Assembly: GCF_044904665.1 (NCBI RefSeq)
Contig: NZ_JADIKM010000003.1
Span: 806,001-870,000 of the forward strand
Reading direction: 5' to 3'
DNA: 64,000 bases
Source: Dyella_A ginsengisoli
GTDB lineage: Bacteria; Pseudomonadota; Gammaproteobacteria; Xanthomonadales; Rhodanobacteraceae
Below, piece after piece: positions 53,259-62,748 of the stretch. The position numbers and the translations under genes are program-made. Numbering within the stretch: position 1 is the stretch's first letter; each line of letters begins with the position of its first letter. The notes beneath the pieces were generated by a model. It did no database searches. It saw only the letters and a list, made by a program, of their open reading frames with translations, and was not told where the DNA came from.

Positions 53259-54851
53259 TCACTCCCACTCGATTGTGGCGGGCGGCTTGCCACTTATGTC
53301 ATAAACAACGCGAGAAATGCCGCGCAACTCGTTGATAATGCGATTTGAAACCTTGCCGAGGAACTCGTACGGCAGGTGCGCCCAGTGCGCCGTCATGAAG
53401 TCGATCGTTTCCACCGCGCGCAGCGCGATCACCCATTCGTAGGCGCGTGCGTCGCCCACCACGCCCACCGACTTCACCGGCAGGAACACGGCAAACGCCT
53501 GGCTGGTCTTGTCGTAAAGATCCCAGGCGCGCAGTTCCTCGATGAAGATGGCATCGGCGCGCGCCAGCAGCTCGGCGTATTCCGGCTTCACCTCCCCCAG
53601 AATGCGCACCCCCAGTCCGGGGCCGGGGAACGGATGGCGGTAGACCATGGCGCGCGGCAGGCCGAGCTCGACGCCGATGCGGCGAACCTCGTCCTTGAAC
53701 AGCTCACGCAGCGGCTCGACCAGCTTGAGCTTCATGTGCGCCGGCAGGCCACCCACGTTGTGGTGGCTCTTGATCACGTGCGCCTTGCCGGTCTTGCTGC
53801 CGGCGGACTCGATCACGTCGGGGTAGATGGTGCCCTGCGCCAGCCACTTCACGTTGCCGCCGCTGGCGATGATCTTCTCCGACTCCTCGTCGAAGATCTC
53901 CACGAACAGGCCGCCGATGATCTTGCGCTTGGCTTCCGGATCGCTCACGCCGGCCAGCGCGGCGAAGTAGCGCTCGGCCGCGTTCACGCGGATCACCTTG
54001 ATGCCCATGCCGCCCTTCTCGGCCTCGGCGGCGAACATCGCCATCACCTGGTCGCCCTCCTGCCAGCGCAGCAGGCCGGTGTCGACGAACACGCAGGTCA
54101 GCCGGTCACCGATCGCCCGATGCAGCAGCGCCGCCACCACCGAGGAATCCACGCCGCCGGACAGGCCCAGCAGCACGTGGTCGTCGCCCACCTGCTCGCG
54201 CACGCGGGCGATCTGGTCCTCGATGATGTTGGCCGCGGTCCACAGCGTGGCGCAGCCGCAGATCTCGGTGATGAAGCGCTTGAGTAGCGCACTGCCCTGC
54301 CGGGTGTGGGTCACCTCGGGATGGAACTGCACGCCGTACCAGCGCTTTTCCTCGTTCTCCATCACCGCGACCGGGATGCGGTCGGTGGTGCCGGTGACGA
54401 CGAAGCCGGGCGGCGCCTTCGAGACGTGGTCGCCGTGGCTCATCCACACGTCGAGACGGTGGCTGTCGGTGTGGTCGCTCAGTCCCGCGAACAGGCGGCT
54501 CTGCAGGGTGATGTCGACTTCGGCATGGCCGAACTCGCGTGCGTCGGCCGCCTCGGTGGCGCCGCCCAGCTGCGCGGCCATCGTCTGCATGCCGTAGCAG
54601 ATGCCGAGGATCGGCAGGCCGCTGTCGAACACCTGCTGCGGCGCGGTGGGCGCGCCTTCCAGCGTGGTCGATTCGGGACCCCCGGACAGGATGATGCCCT
54701 TGGGCGCGAACGCGGCAATCTCGGCCGGATCGTGGTCCCACGCCCAGATCTCGCAGTACACGCCCAGCTCGCGCACGCGGCGGGCGATCAGCTGCGTGTA
54801 CTGCGCGCCGAAGTCGAGGATGAGGATCTTGTCGCTGTGGATGTTTTGCAT
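53259..54851 (-). CDS. guaA: GMP synthase (glutamine-hydrolysing)
   Basis: The 530-residue enzyme aminates XMP. The N-terminal class I amidotransferase has its nucleophile in PILGICYGMQTMA near residue 88 and the His-Glu pair in GVQFHPEVTHT near residue 176; the ATP-pyrophosphatase domain has GLSGGVDSSVVAALL near residue 236, and the C-terminal dimerisation domain ends PPATIEWE. It is downstream of guaB with a 192-bp gap filled by a repeat element, less compact than the usual guaBA operon. Confidence 0.97.
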   Translation of the reverse strand: MQNIHSDKILILDFGAQYTQLIARRVRELGVYCEIWAWDHDPAEIAAFAPKGIILSGGPESTTLEGAPTAPQQVFDSGLPILGICYGMQTMAAQLGGATEAADAREFGHAEVDITLQSRLFAGLSDHTDSHRLDVWMSHGDHVSKAPPGFVVTGTTDRIPVAVMENEEKRWYGVQFHPEVTHTRQGSALLKRFITEICGCATLWTAANIIEDQIARVREQVGDDHVLLGLSGGVDSSVVAALLHRAIGDRLTCVFVDTGLLRWQEGDQVMAMFAAEAEKGGMGIKVIRVNAAERYFAALAGVSDPEAKRKIIGGLFVEIFDEESEKIIASGGNVKWLAQGTIYPDVIESAGSKTGKAHVIKSHHNVGGLPAHMKLKLVEPLRELFKDEVRRIGVELGLPRAMVYRHPFPGPGLGVRILGEVKPEYAELLARADAIFIEELRAWDLYDKTSQAFAVFLPVKSVGVVGDARAYEWVIALRAVETIDFMTAHWAHLPYEFLGKVSNRIINELRGISRVVYDISGKPPATIEWE

Positions 54852-54884
54852 CGTTCGACCCTTGGGAGGTGCAAATACAACCGC

Positions 54885-54993
54885 GGCGTCATTCCCGCGA
54901 GGCGCGTTTCAACAGCCGGCGGCTGGTCACGCGGAAATCCATCTTGCTCACGCCGCACAGGCCAAATGGATTCCCGCGTTCGCGGGAATGACG
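54885..54993. repeat. Dispersed repeat, copy 2 (full inverted element) in the guaB-guaA gap
   Basis: Bases 54885-54938 match 5048-5100. The element then closes with GGATTCCCGCG and CGCGGGAATGACG (54968-54993), which pairs with the opening CGTCATTCCCGCG. The whole 109 bp can fold into a long hairpin between guaB and guaA. Confidence 0.82.
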
Positions 54994-55043
54994 TCACGAA
55001 GGCTTGGAGACCCGGGCGCGCATGCGCTCCCAGGCTCCGTTCG

Positions 55044-56501
55044 TCACGAATTGAGCCGGTAATTCGGCGCTTCCTTGGTGATCTGGATGTCGTGCGGGTG
55101 TGCCTCGGTGACGCCGGCGCTGGTCACCTTCACGAACTGCGCGTTGGCGCGCACGTCCTCGACCGTCGCCGCGCCGAGGTAGCCCATCGAGGCGCGCAGG
55201 CCGCCGATCAGCTGGTGGATGATGTTGCGCAGCGGACCGCGGTACGGCACGCGACCCTCGATGCCTTCGGGCACCAGCTTGTCGGCGTCCGCCTCGTCCT
55301 GGAAGTAGCGGTCCTTGGAACCCAGCGCCATCGCGCCCAGCGAACCCATGCCACGGTAGCTCTTGTACGAGCGGCCCTGGAACAGTTCGACCTCGCCCGG
55401 AGACTCCTCGGTGCCGGCGAACATCGAGCCGAGCATCACGCTCGAGGCGCCGGCGGCCAGCGCCTTGGGAATGTCGCCGGAGTAGCGGATGCCGCCATCG
55501 GCGATCAGCGGGATCTCGTCCTTCAGCGCGGTGGCGACCAGGTCGATAGCGGTGATCTGCGGCACGCCCACGCCAGCCACCACGCGGGTGGTGCAGATGG
55601 AGCCAGGGCCCACACCCACCTTCACCGCGTCCACGCCGGCGTGCAGCAGCGCGCGCGCCGCTTCGCCGGTGACGATGTTGCCAGCGATCACCTGCACTTT
55701 CGGATAGGTCTTCTTGACCCACGCGGCGCGCTCGATCACGCCCTGCGAATGGCCGTGCGCGGTGTCGACCACCAGCACGTCCACGCCGGCGTCGACCAGC
55801 ATCGCCACGCGCTGCTCGGTGTCGCCGCCGACGCCGACCGCGGCGCCCACCAGCAGCGCTTCGTTGCGATCCTTGGCGGCGTGCGGGTTGTCGCGCGCCT
55901 TCTGGATGTCCTTCACCGTGATCAGGCCGCGCAACTGAAAGTCGTCGTTGACCACCAGCACCTTCTCGATGCGGTGCTTGTGCAGCAGCTGCAGCACTTC
56001 GTCCTGGCTGGCGCCTTCCTTCACCGTGACCAGCTTGTCCTGGCGGGTCATGATGTTGCGCACCGGGTCGTCGTGCTTGCGCTCGAAGCGCAGGTCGCGA
56101 CTGGTGACGATGCCGACCAGCTTGGAGCCGTCGACCACCGGCACGCCGGAGATGTTGTGCGCGTGGGTGAGGCGCAGCACGTCGCGGATCGAGGTATCCG
56201 GACCGACGGTGATCGGGCTGCGGATGACCCCGGCCTCGAACTTCTTCACCAGGCGCACTTCGGCGGCCTGCTGCTCGGCGGTCATGTTCTTGTGGATGAT
56301 GCCGATGCCGCCGCACTGGGCCATGGTGATGGCGAGGCGGGCTTCGGTGACCGTGTCCATGGCGGCGGACACGATGGGAATGTTCAGGTGCAGGTCGCGG
56401 GTTAGCCGGGTGGACGTGTCCACATCGCGTGGCAGGATGACCGAATGGGCCGGAACGAGATAAACGTCGTCGTAGGTCAGGGCCTCGGCGAGGATGCGCA
56501 T
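55044..56501 (-). CDS. guaB: IMP dehydrogenase
   Basis: The 485-residue enzyme oxidises IMP to XMP. The barrel is interrupted by a CBS pair at about residues 95-205 (HNISGVPVVDGSKLVGIVT, KVLVVNDDFQLRGLITV); the catalytic cysteine loop is GVGPGSICTTRVVAGVG near residue 300, and the flap segment has YRGMGSLGAM. ATG 56499-56501 gives the standard MRILAEALTYDDV start. Confidence 0.97.
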   Translation of the reverse strand: MRILAEALTYDDVYLVPAHSVILPRDVDTSTRLTRDLHLNIPIVSAAMDTVTEARLAITMAQCGGIGIIHKNMTAEQQAAEVRLVKKFEAGVIRSPITVGPDTSIRDVLRLTHAHNISGVPVVDGSKLVGIVTSRDLRFERKHDDPVRNIMTRQDKLVTVKEGASQDEVLQLLHKHRIEKVLVVNDDFQLRGLITVKDIQKARDNPHAAKDRNEALLVGAAVGVGGDTEQRVAMLVDAGVDVLVVDTAHGHSQGVIERAAWVKKTYPKVQVIAGNIVTGEAARALLHAGVDAVKVGVGPGSICTTRVVAGVGVPQITAIDLVATALKDEIPLIADGGIRYSGDIPKALAAGASSVMLGSMFAGTEESPGEVELFQGRSYKSYRGMGSLGAMALGSKDRYFQDEADADKLVPEGIEGRVPYRGPLRNIIHQLIGGLRASMGYLGAATVEDVRANAQFVKVTSAGVTEAHPHDIQITKEAPNYRLNS

Positions 56502-56598
56502 GGAAAGGGTTCCCGGCAAAGAGGGAATTATACGCGCCTCCCCCACCCTCTCGCCAGATGTTGCAGTGCGGTCGGATGCCGCCCGCAAGGGCTTGGGG

Positions 56599-57456
56599 TC
56601 ATCCCCGGGCGCCAGCCTCGGCCGCTTCCAGGGTATTTTCCATCAGCGTGGCGACGGTCATCGGGCCGACGCCGCCGGGTACCGGGGTGATCCAGCTGGC
56701 GCGCTCGGCAGCGGGGGCGAACTCGACGTCGCCCACCAGCCGGCCATCGTCCAGCCGGTTGATGCCCACGTCGATCACCACCGCGCCGGGCTTGATCCAC
56801 TCGCCCTTGACCAGCCCCGGCTTGCCGACCGCCACGATCACGATGTCGGCCTGCCGCACGAAGCCTTCCAGGTCGCGGGTGAAGCGGTGACAGCAGGTGG
56901 TGGTGCAGCCGGCGATCAACAGCTCCAGCGCCAGCGGCCGGCCGACGTGGTTGGACACGCCCACCACCACCGCATGCTGGCCGCGCACCGGACGATCGGT
57001 GTGGCCGAGCAGTGTCATCACGCCCTTGGGCGTGCAAGGGCGCAGGCCGAAGCGGCGAAGCGCGAGGCGGCCGACGTTCACCGCCTGGAAACCGTCCACA
57101 TCCTTGAACGGATCGATGCGGTCGACCAGCGCGTCCTCGTCGATGTGCGGCGGCAGCGGTGACTGCACCAGGATGCCGTGCACCTCGGGATCGGCGTTGA
57201 GCCGGTCGATCAGGGCAAACAGCTCATCCTGAGTGGTGGCCGAGGGCAGGTCGAAGTCGAACGAGCGAAAGCCCACCTGGTGGCAAGCCTTGCGCTTGTT
57301 GCGCACGTAGACCGAGGAAGCCGCGTCGTCGCCCACCAGCACCACCGCCAGGCCCGGCGCTGCGAGGCCGGCAGCCTGGCGCTCGGCCACTCGCCGGGCG
57401 ATGCGCTCCAGCAGTTCCTGCGCGATGCGTTTGCCGTCGAGGATGCGTGCGCTCAT
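56599..57456 (-). CDS. folD: Methylenetetrahydrofolate dehydrogenase/cyclohydrolase
   Basis: The 285-residue bifunctional enzyme interconverts 5,10-methylene- and 10-formyl-tetrahydrofolate. Catalytic lysine lies in SVYVRNKRKACHQVG near residue 55; VQSPLPPHIDEDALVDRIDP and the NADP loop VVGVSNHVGRPLALEL are conserved; it ends with PGGVGPMTVATLMENTLEA. It is divergent from the GNAT gene, 67 bp apart. Confidence 0.95.
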   Translation of the reverse strand: MSARILDGKRIAQELLERIARRVAERQAAGLAAPGLAVVLVGDDAASSVYVRNKRKACHQVGFRSFDFDLPSATTQDELFALIDRLNADPEVHGILVQSPLPPHIDEDALVDRIDPFKDVDGFQAVNVGRLALRRFGLRPCTPKGVMTLLGHTDRPVRGQHAVVVGVSNHVGRPLALELLIAGCTTTCCHRFTRDLEGFVRQADIVIVAVGKPGLVKGEWIKPGAVVIDVGINRLDDGRLVGDVEFAPAAERASWITPVPGGVGPMTVATLMENTLEAAEAGARG

Positions 57457-57523
57457 GATCGTGCCCTACCAGTCCAGCCGAGCATTATCGCGGCTGGCCG
57501 CCGACCACACAAACGCCCGCGCC

Positions 57524-58099
57524 ATGCCGATATCAAAACCGGACATCGACACGACTTTCCTGCAAGACGACCGGCTCCTCCTGCGCCCCTGGCGCCTGGC
57601 CGACGCCCCGGCCATGGCAGAGGCAGTCCGGGAATCGGTCGATAGTTTCCAGCCCTGGTTGAACTGGTGCAGCGCCGACTACGGACTGGAGGACGCTCTC
57701 GCTCATATTCGCGCCTGCGCAACCCGCTGGGTTGACGGCCAGCAGTTCGCCTTTGCTGTGTACGACCGCCACGACGGCACCCTGGTCGGCAGCGCCGGAC
57801 TGAACCAGTTCAATCGGATCCACCGCAGCGCCAATGCCGGCTACTGGACACGGCGCAGCCGGCAGGGCCAGCGACTGGCTGCCCGCGCGCTGACGATGAT
57901 CGCGCGCTTCGGATTCGACGAGCTGGGGCTGGTACGGGTGGAGATCGTCGCCGAACCCGGCAACCAACCCAGTCGGCGTACGGCCGAACGGGCCGGGGCG
58001 CGCTTCGAAGCGATCGCGCGCCACCGGTTGTGGTTGCACGACCAACCGGCCGACGCGGCCGTGTACGGCCTGCTGCCGGGCGACCTGGCTGAGGACTGA
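57524..58099 (+). CDS. GNAT acetyltransferase, RimJ/RimL-like
   Basis: The 191-residue protein has the GNAT order typical of RimL-type N-acetyltransferases: RLLLRPWRLADAPAMAEAV, central LVGSAGLNQFNRIHRSANAGYW, and the acetyl-CoA loop in TRRSRQGQRLAARAL, where the usual GxGxG is degenerate (RQGQRL). The final strand is RVEIVAEPGNQPSRRTAERAG. The substrate (ribosomal protein, small molecule) is unknown. It is convergent with der (16-bp gap). Confidence 0.88.
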   Translation: MPISKPDIDTTFLQDDRLLLRPWRLADAPAMAEAVRESVDSFQPWLNWCSADYGLEDALAHIRACATRWVDGQQFAFAVYDRHDGTLVGSAGLNQFNRIHRSANAGYWTRRSRQGQRLAARALTMIARFGFDELGLVRVEIVAEPGNQPSRRTAERAGARFEAIARHRLWLHDQPADAAVYGLLPGDLAED

Positions 58100-58115
58100 G
58101 TCCGGCCTGGATGCC

Positions 58116-59513
58116 TCAGCGGCGCTTCTTCATCTCGCGGATCATGCGCTGGCGCTTGCGCATCTGCGCCTCGGTGAGCACGTTCTTCTTGCCGGCGTAG
58201 GGATTCTCGCCATCGCGGAAGTCGATCCGGATCGGCGTGCCTTCGAGCTTGAAGCGCTTGCGGAAAAAGCCTTCCAGGTAGCGCCGATAGGCCGGCGCGA
58301 TGTGCTTGGTGCGGCTGCCGTGGATCACGATGGTTGGCGGATTGCTGCCACCCGGATGGGCAAAGCGCAGCTTCGGCGCGTGCCCGCGCACCAGCGGCGG
58401 CTGGTAGCTCTCGTAGGCCTTTTCCAGCGCCTTGGTCAGCTCGGACGAGCCCAGTTCGCGCGTCGCCGCAGCATGCGCGCGCACCACGGCACGCATCAGC
58501 TCGCGCAGGCCCGAGCCGTGCAGGGCGGAGATGAACACCGTCTTGGCCCAGTCGACGAACACCAGCCGGCGTTCCAGCGCGCGCTGGCACTGATCGCGCT
58601 GGTAGGCGTCCATGCCGTCCCACTTGTTGACGGCAATCACCAGCGCCCGACCCTCGTCCATCGCCGCACCGATCAGGGTGAGATCCTGATCAGCGAGGTT
58701 CTCGCGCGCGTCGATCAGCACCACCACCACCTGGGCGGCGGCCATCGACTGCAGCGTCTTGATCACGCTGAACTTCTCCAGCGCCTCCTCGACGCGGGCC
58801 TTGCGCCGCACGCCGGCGGTGTCGATCAGGGTGTAGCGCTTGCCGTCGCGTTCCAGCGGCACGCGGATCGGATCGCGGGTGGTGCCGGCCACGTCGGAGA
58901 CGATCAGCCGGTCTTCGCCGAGCAGGCGATTGATCAGGGTCGACTTGCCCGCGTTCGGGCGGCCGACGATGGCCACCCGGATGCTGCCCGACTCTCCTTC
59001 GTCCAGCGCATCGGATTCTTCCGGCGGGAGCAGCGGCAGCACGGTGGCGATCAGATCGTCGGTGCCGCGGTTGTGCGCGGCCGACAACGGGAGCGTGGCG
59101 TGGATGCCGAACACCGAGAACTCGGCCATCGCGGTGGCCAGGTCCAGCCCGTCGGTCTTGTTGACGGCGGCGATGATCGGCTTGCCGCTGCGGCGTAGCT
59201 CGCCGAGGATCACGTGATCCTGCGGCAGCAGCCCGTCGCGCGCGTCGACCACGAACACGATGATCTGCGCCTCGTCGATCGCCAGGCGCACCTGACGCGC
59301 CGTGAGCACGTCGAGCGCATCCTCGACGCCCGACAAGCCGCCGGTATCCACCACCACGAAGGGCCGCTCGCCGCTGCGGCAGACGCCGTAATGACGGTCG
59401 CGCGTGACCCCCGGCATGTCGGCGACGAGCGCGTCGCGACTGCGGGTGAGCACGTTGAAGAGGGTCGATTTACCGACGTTGGGACGGCCAACCAGGGCGA
59501 CGACGGGCAGCAT
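58116..59513 (-). CDS. der: Ribosome assembly GTPase Der (EngA)
   Basis: The 465-residue protein has two tandem GTPase domains (P-loops GRPNVGKST at residue 8 and GRPNAGKST near 183; NKTD and NKWD guanine motifs) and a C-terminal KH-like domain (about 355-440) with a basic tail. It acts in 50S subunit maturation. It follows bamB in the same direction, as in many gammaproteobacteria. Confidence 0.97.
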   Translation of the reverse strand: MLPVVALVGRPNVGKSTLFNVLTRSRDALVADMPGVTRDRHYGVCRSGERPFVVVDTGGLSGVEDALDVLTARQVRLAIDEAQIIVFVVDARDGLLPQDHVILGELRRSGKPIIAAVNKTDGLDLATAMAEFSVFGIHATLPLSAAHNRGTDDLIATVLPLLPPEESDALDEGESGSIRVAIVGRPNAGKSTLINRLLGEDRLIVSDVAGTTRDPIRVPLERDGKRYTLIDTAGVRRKARVEEALEKFSVIKTLQSMAAAQVVVVLIDARENLADQDLTLIGAAMDEGRALVIAVNKWDGMDAYQRDQCQRALERRLVFVDWAKTVFISALHGSGLRELMRAVVRAHAAATRELGSSELTKALEKAYESYQPPLVRGHAPKLRFAHPGGSNPPTIVIHGSRTKHIAPAYRRYLEGFFRKRFKLEGTPIRIDFRDGENPYAGKKNVLTEAQMRKRQRMIREMKKRR

Positions 59514-59725
59514 GATGGAGCACCTGGATTCCTATGGGCGGGTAGCCCGCGCCGGAATCGGTTTGCGCGCAAGAAAAAAGAGGAGGCGGCAGTGTAAGGC
59601 AAGACCCCGCCGGGACGCTCGATCCGCCCCGCGCCGCCGGCAAAAACGAGGCGGCGGCGGCACCGGATGGCTCCGGTGCACGCCGCCGCCAGATGGCAGG
59701 TCCGGCCAAGGCCGGACCGGACCGA

Positions 59726-60937
59726 TCAACGCATCGAGAGACGATAGGCGCCGATGTGGCCCTTGATGTCTTCGACATACACGGTGTCGCCGACCACCAC
59801 CGGTTGGGCGCGGATGGCTTTCTTCGACAGGCGCTCGCGCGCGGCCAGCGCACCGTCACCGGTCTGCAGCCAGTGCACGTAGCCTTCGATGTCGCCCACT
59901 ACAACGTAATTGCCCTGCACCGCCGGGCTGGTCAGCCAGCGATACTTCAGCGCGTCGTTCTTCCACTGGTCGGCACCGCCAGTCTTGTCGAACGCCCACA
60001 CCTGCGACTCGTCGTTCACCGCGTAGACGGCGTTGCCGGCCACGTCCGGAGAGCCGAAGCTGGAGAACTCGCGGTTCCACAGCGGGCGGCCGCTGGGGCC
60101 GTCGATCGCTTCGAGACTGCCGTGATAAGCGGTGCTGTAGAGCGTGGTGCCATCGAGCACGACGGCGCCATCGGCGTCATTCAGGCGCTCGATGTCGGTA
60201 CGGCCCTCGCCGCTGGACAGTCGCTGTTCCCACAGCTTGTCACCGGTGTCCTGGCGCAGTGCGACGAGCTTGCCGTCGTCACTGCCGAAGAACACCACGC
60301 CGTTGGCGGCGAGCAGCGGGCCGTTTCCGCGCACGCTCAGGAGCGGCACGTTGCCCTGGTCGTAAACCCAGCGGCGATCGCCGGTGGCAGCGTCCAGTCC
60401 GTAGACGCGACCGTCCTGGGTGCGAACCAGCACCAGGTCGCCGACGATCACCGGCGCGGTGATCACCTCGGACTTGAGGTCGGCCTGCCAGCGCGGCGAG
60501 CCGTCCTTCGACGCCATGCCGTAGACGTGGCCGTCGAGCGTGCCGACGGCCAGCAGGTCGCCCGACACAGCCGGGCCGCCCGCATAGAAGGCGTCCTTGC
60601 GCTTCTTGTCGCCCCAGCCAAACCAGCCGTGGGTGCTCGACTTGGTCGACCAGATCGTCTTGCCGCTCGTCGCATCGAACGCGGCGACTTCGCCGTCGGT
60701 GCTGGCGGCATACAGCACGCCGGCCACCACCGCTGGCCGCATGCGCACACCCGAATCGCCGGCACCGTCGCCGACGCGGGCGGTCCACAGCTCGGACACC
60801 TTGGCAGTCGGCGTGAAATCCTTGGCCAGCGGCGTCGGCGGCTCGACGTTGTCCTTCTTCTTGTTATGGCAGCCGGCCAAGACGACCAGCGAGGACAAGG
60901 CGAGCAGCCATACGCATTTCTTCAAAACCGGTTTCAT
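59726..60937 (-). CDS. bamB: Outer membrane assembly lipoprotein BamB
   Basis: The 403-residue lipoprotein (signal MKPVLKKCVWLLALSSLVV, lipobox LAGC, Cys23) is an eight-bladed propeller assisting BamA in folding outer-membrane proteins. Repeats read AFDATSGKTIWSTKS, GLDAATGDRRWVYDQ, ALRQDTGDKLWEQRL and AIDGPSGRPLWNRE. Its ATG overlaps the yfgM stop (ATGA). A 212-bp gap separates it from der. Confidence 0.95.
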   Translation of the reverse strand: MKPVLKKCVWLLALSSLVVLAGCHNKKKDNVEPPTPLAKDFTPTAKVSELWTARVGDGAGDSGVRMRPAVVAGVLYAASTDGEVAAFDATSGKTIWSTKSSTHGWFGWGDKKRKDAFYAGGPAVSGDLLAVGTLDGHVYGMASKDGSPRWQADLKSEVITAPVIVGDLVLVRTQDGRVYGLDAATGDRRWVYDQGNVPLLSVRGNGPLLAANGVVFFGSDDGKLVALRQDTGDKLWEQRLSSGEGRTDIERLNDADGAVVLDGTTLYSTAYHGSLEAIDGPSGRPLWNREFSSFGSPDVAGNAVYAVNDESQVWAFDKTGGADQWKNDALKYRWLTSPAVQGNYVVVGDIEGYVHWLQTGDGALAARERLSKKAIRAQPVVVGDTVYVEDIKGHIGAYRLSMR

Positions 60938-61584
60938 GCACCCTGCTTCCCGGCCGTAGCCAGATCATCGATTTTCAGCTGCAGGGACGACCGCTGAGGT
61001 GCGTCTCCGCTCATTGCCGACAATGCCGACTGGTACGCCTTGCGCGCGTCGTCGACCCGGCCTAGCTTGACCAGCACGTCGCCGCGTAGTTCCTCGCGCA
61101 ACCCTTCGTACTGCTTGCCGGTCAGCTGGCCCAGCGTCGACAGCGCATCCTCGCTCTTGCCCTGGGCGAATTGCACCTGTGCCACGCGCAGCTTGATCAG
61201 TGACTTCAGCGCGGGATCCTCGGCATGGGCAAGCGCCCAGTCGAGCGAGGAGCGCGCCTTGTCCAGCTCCTTCGCCTGCACCTGGCGCCGCGCGCGTTCA
61301 CTGGTGGCGAACACCGCGTAGGTCGATTTGCCGAACTCGTTCTGCAGGCGATCGGTCAGCTGGTCCGCACTGGCGTTGTTGCCCACCGCCTCGGCCGACT
61401 GCAGCTGTTGGTACAACTGGGCAGCTGCCGCCCGATTGCTCGCCTGGTGATTGCGCCACTGCTGCCAGCCGAAGATGCCGACCAGACCGATCGCGATACC
61501 CACGACGATGGACACGCCGTTTTCGCGCAGCCACTTCTGTACGCGTTCGCTCTGTTCGTAATCGTCGTATGCGTCAAATGCCAT
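60934..61584 (-). CDS. yfgM: YfgM-like inner-membrane TPR protein
   Basis: The 216-residue protein has a short cytoplasmic N-terminus (MAFDAYDDYEQSERVQKW), one transmembrane helix at about 25-45 and a TPR-like periplasmic domain. E. coli YfgM works with the SecYEG-PpiD translocon in periplasmic chaperone traffic. It is coupled to bamB. Confidence 0.92.
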   Translation of the reverse strand: MAFDAYDDYEQSERVQKWLRENGVSIVVGIAIGLVGIFGWQQWRNHQASNRAAAAQLYQQLQSAEAVGNNASADQLTDRLQNEFGKSTYAVFATSERARRQVQAKELDKARSSLDWALAHAEDPALKSLIKLRVAQVQFAQGKSEDALSTLGQLTGKQYEGLREELRGDVLVKLGRVDDARKAYQSALSAMSGDAPQRSSLQLKIDDLATAGKQGA

Positions 61585-61767
61585 GCCATCACCATTGAAA
61601 GGTCCGCCGCCCCGCCTGCGGAGCCGGCGCCTGGATTGAGCCGAGGAAGCCGCGACGCACGGGGCGCGCGATCAATATGGGAGCATAACCGAAACCCGCC
61701 GCCGAGCGGCAGCAAGCCAGCGCCGGCACGCGAATGTGCGTGCCTCACCGCGCGGTCCACCGAAGGC

Positions 61768-62748
61768 TCAGACGCCGCGGGGAACGACCTTGCCGTCCTG
61801 CAGGTCGAGGCGGAAATGCGCCACGTTGGCACGACGATAGGCGTCCAGCGGTAGAGCCTCGCCATCGACACTCACCTTGGCGCCGCTGGCGTTGCCGAGG
61901 CGCACTTCCAGCGACTGGTCGCTGTGATAAGTCTTCTGGCTGCCCGCCGGAAGCAGGCCGTACTCCAGGCGCGAGCCGTCGGCCGCAATCACTTCCACCC
62001 AACTGGCATCGGCCAGCGAGAGCGCGAGGCTGTGACCGCCCGTACCCGCACCGTTCGCCACTGGAACCGATGCGACTGGCGGCTTGACGGGCTCCACGCT
62101 GATGTTGGGCACCATCGAGGCGAGCAGCGGCTGATCGTTGTCGGCATGGCTAACCGAGGGCGTGGGCGCAACCGTCGCGGTGGCCGTGCCAGAGGAAGCG
62201 GCTGACGCGCTGCCGGCCGGCAGCTCCTGCTGCGCCACCGGCGACGCATCGAGCGGCGCGAAATGGCTGATGTCGCGATTGAGCGTGCCACGCACGCCCA
62301 GCCACACCATCGGCACAATGATCACCGCCGTCAGCACGACGTAGGTCGCCGCAGTCGCATAGCGTTCAAGCAGATAGCGCGAATGTGAAATGCCGCCGGT
62401 GGCCACCAGCTGGGGCTCTTCCTGGCGACGGATGCGCGACACCTCGGCCTGGATCAGCGCATCGTCGAGTCCGAGATGGCGCCCGTACTTGGTGATGTAG
62501 CTGCCCAGGTAGACCTGATAGTCGATGCCATCGTACTGGCCGCCTTCCAGCTGGCGCAGCACGCGCGCCGGCAACTTCAGGGCGTGGCCGCAATCCTCCA
62601 GGGCCAAACCTTTCAGCTCGCGCGCGGCGCGCAGGCAACTGCCGAAACTGGGCTCAATGGGCTGTGCGGAAGCGCTGATCGGACCGGGCGACGCGAAGAG
62701 ATCCTGATCGCGGAGTTCCTGGCCTTGCGAAGGGGTCTGCTGGGTCAT
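61768..62748 (-). CDS. rodZ: Cytoskeletal protein RodZ
   Basis: The 326-residue protein has a cytoplasmic helix-turn-helix (about 30-105: FGSCLRAARELKGLALEDC, LKLPARVLRQLEGGQYDGI), a transmembrane helix near 132-152, a Ser/Thr/Pro-rich linker and a C-terminal DUF4115 domain (ASWVEVIAADGSRLEYGLLP). RodZ links MreB to the cell wall machinery. The ATG overlaps the pilF stop (ATGA). In E. coli ispG and hisS follow; here yfgM comes next after 183 bp. Confidence 0.92.
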   Translation of the reverse strand: MTQQTPSQGQELRDQDLFASPGPISASAQPIEPSFGSCLRAARELKGLALEDCGHALKLPARVLRQLEGGQYDGIDYQVYLGSYITKYGRHLGLDDALIQAEVSRIRRQEEPQLVATGGISHSRYLLERYATAATYVVLTAVIIVPMVWLGVRGTLNRDISHFAPLDASPVAQQELPAGSASAASSGTATATVAPTPSVSHADNDQPLLASMVPNISVEPVKPPVASVPVANGAGTGGHSLALSLADASWVEVIAADGSRLEYGLLPAGSQKTYHSDQSLEVRLGNASGAKVSVDGEALPLDAYRRANVAHFRLDLQDGKVVPRGV

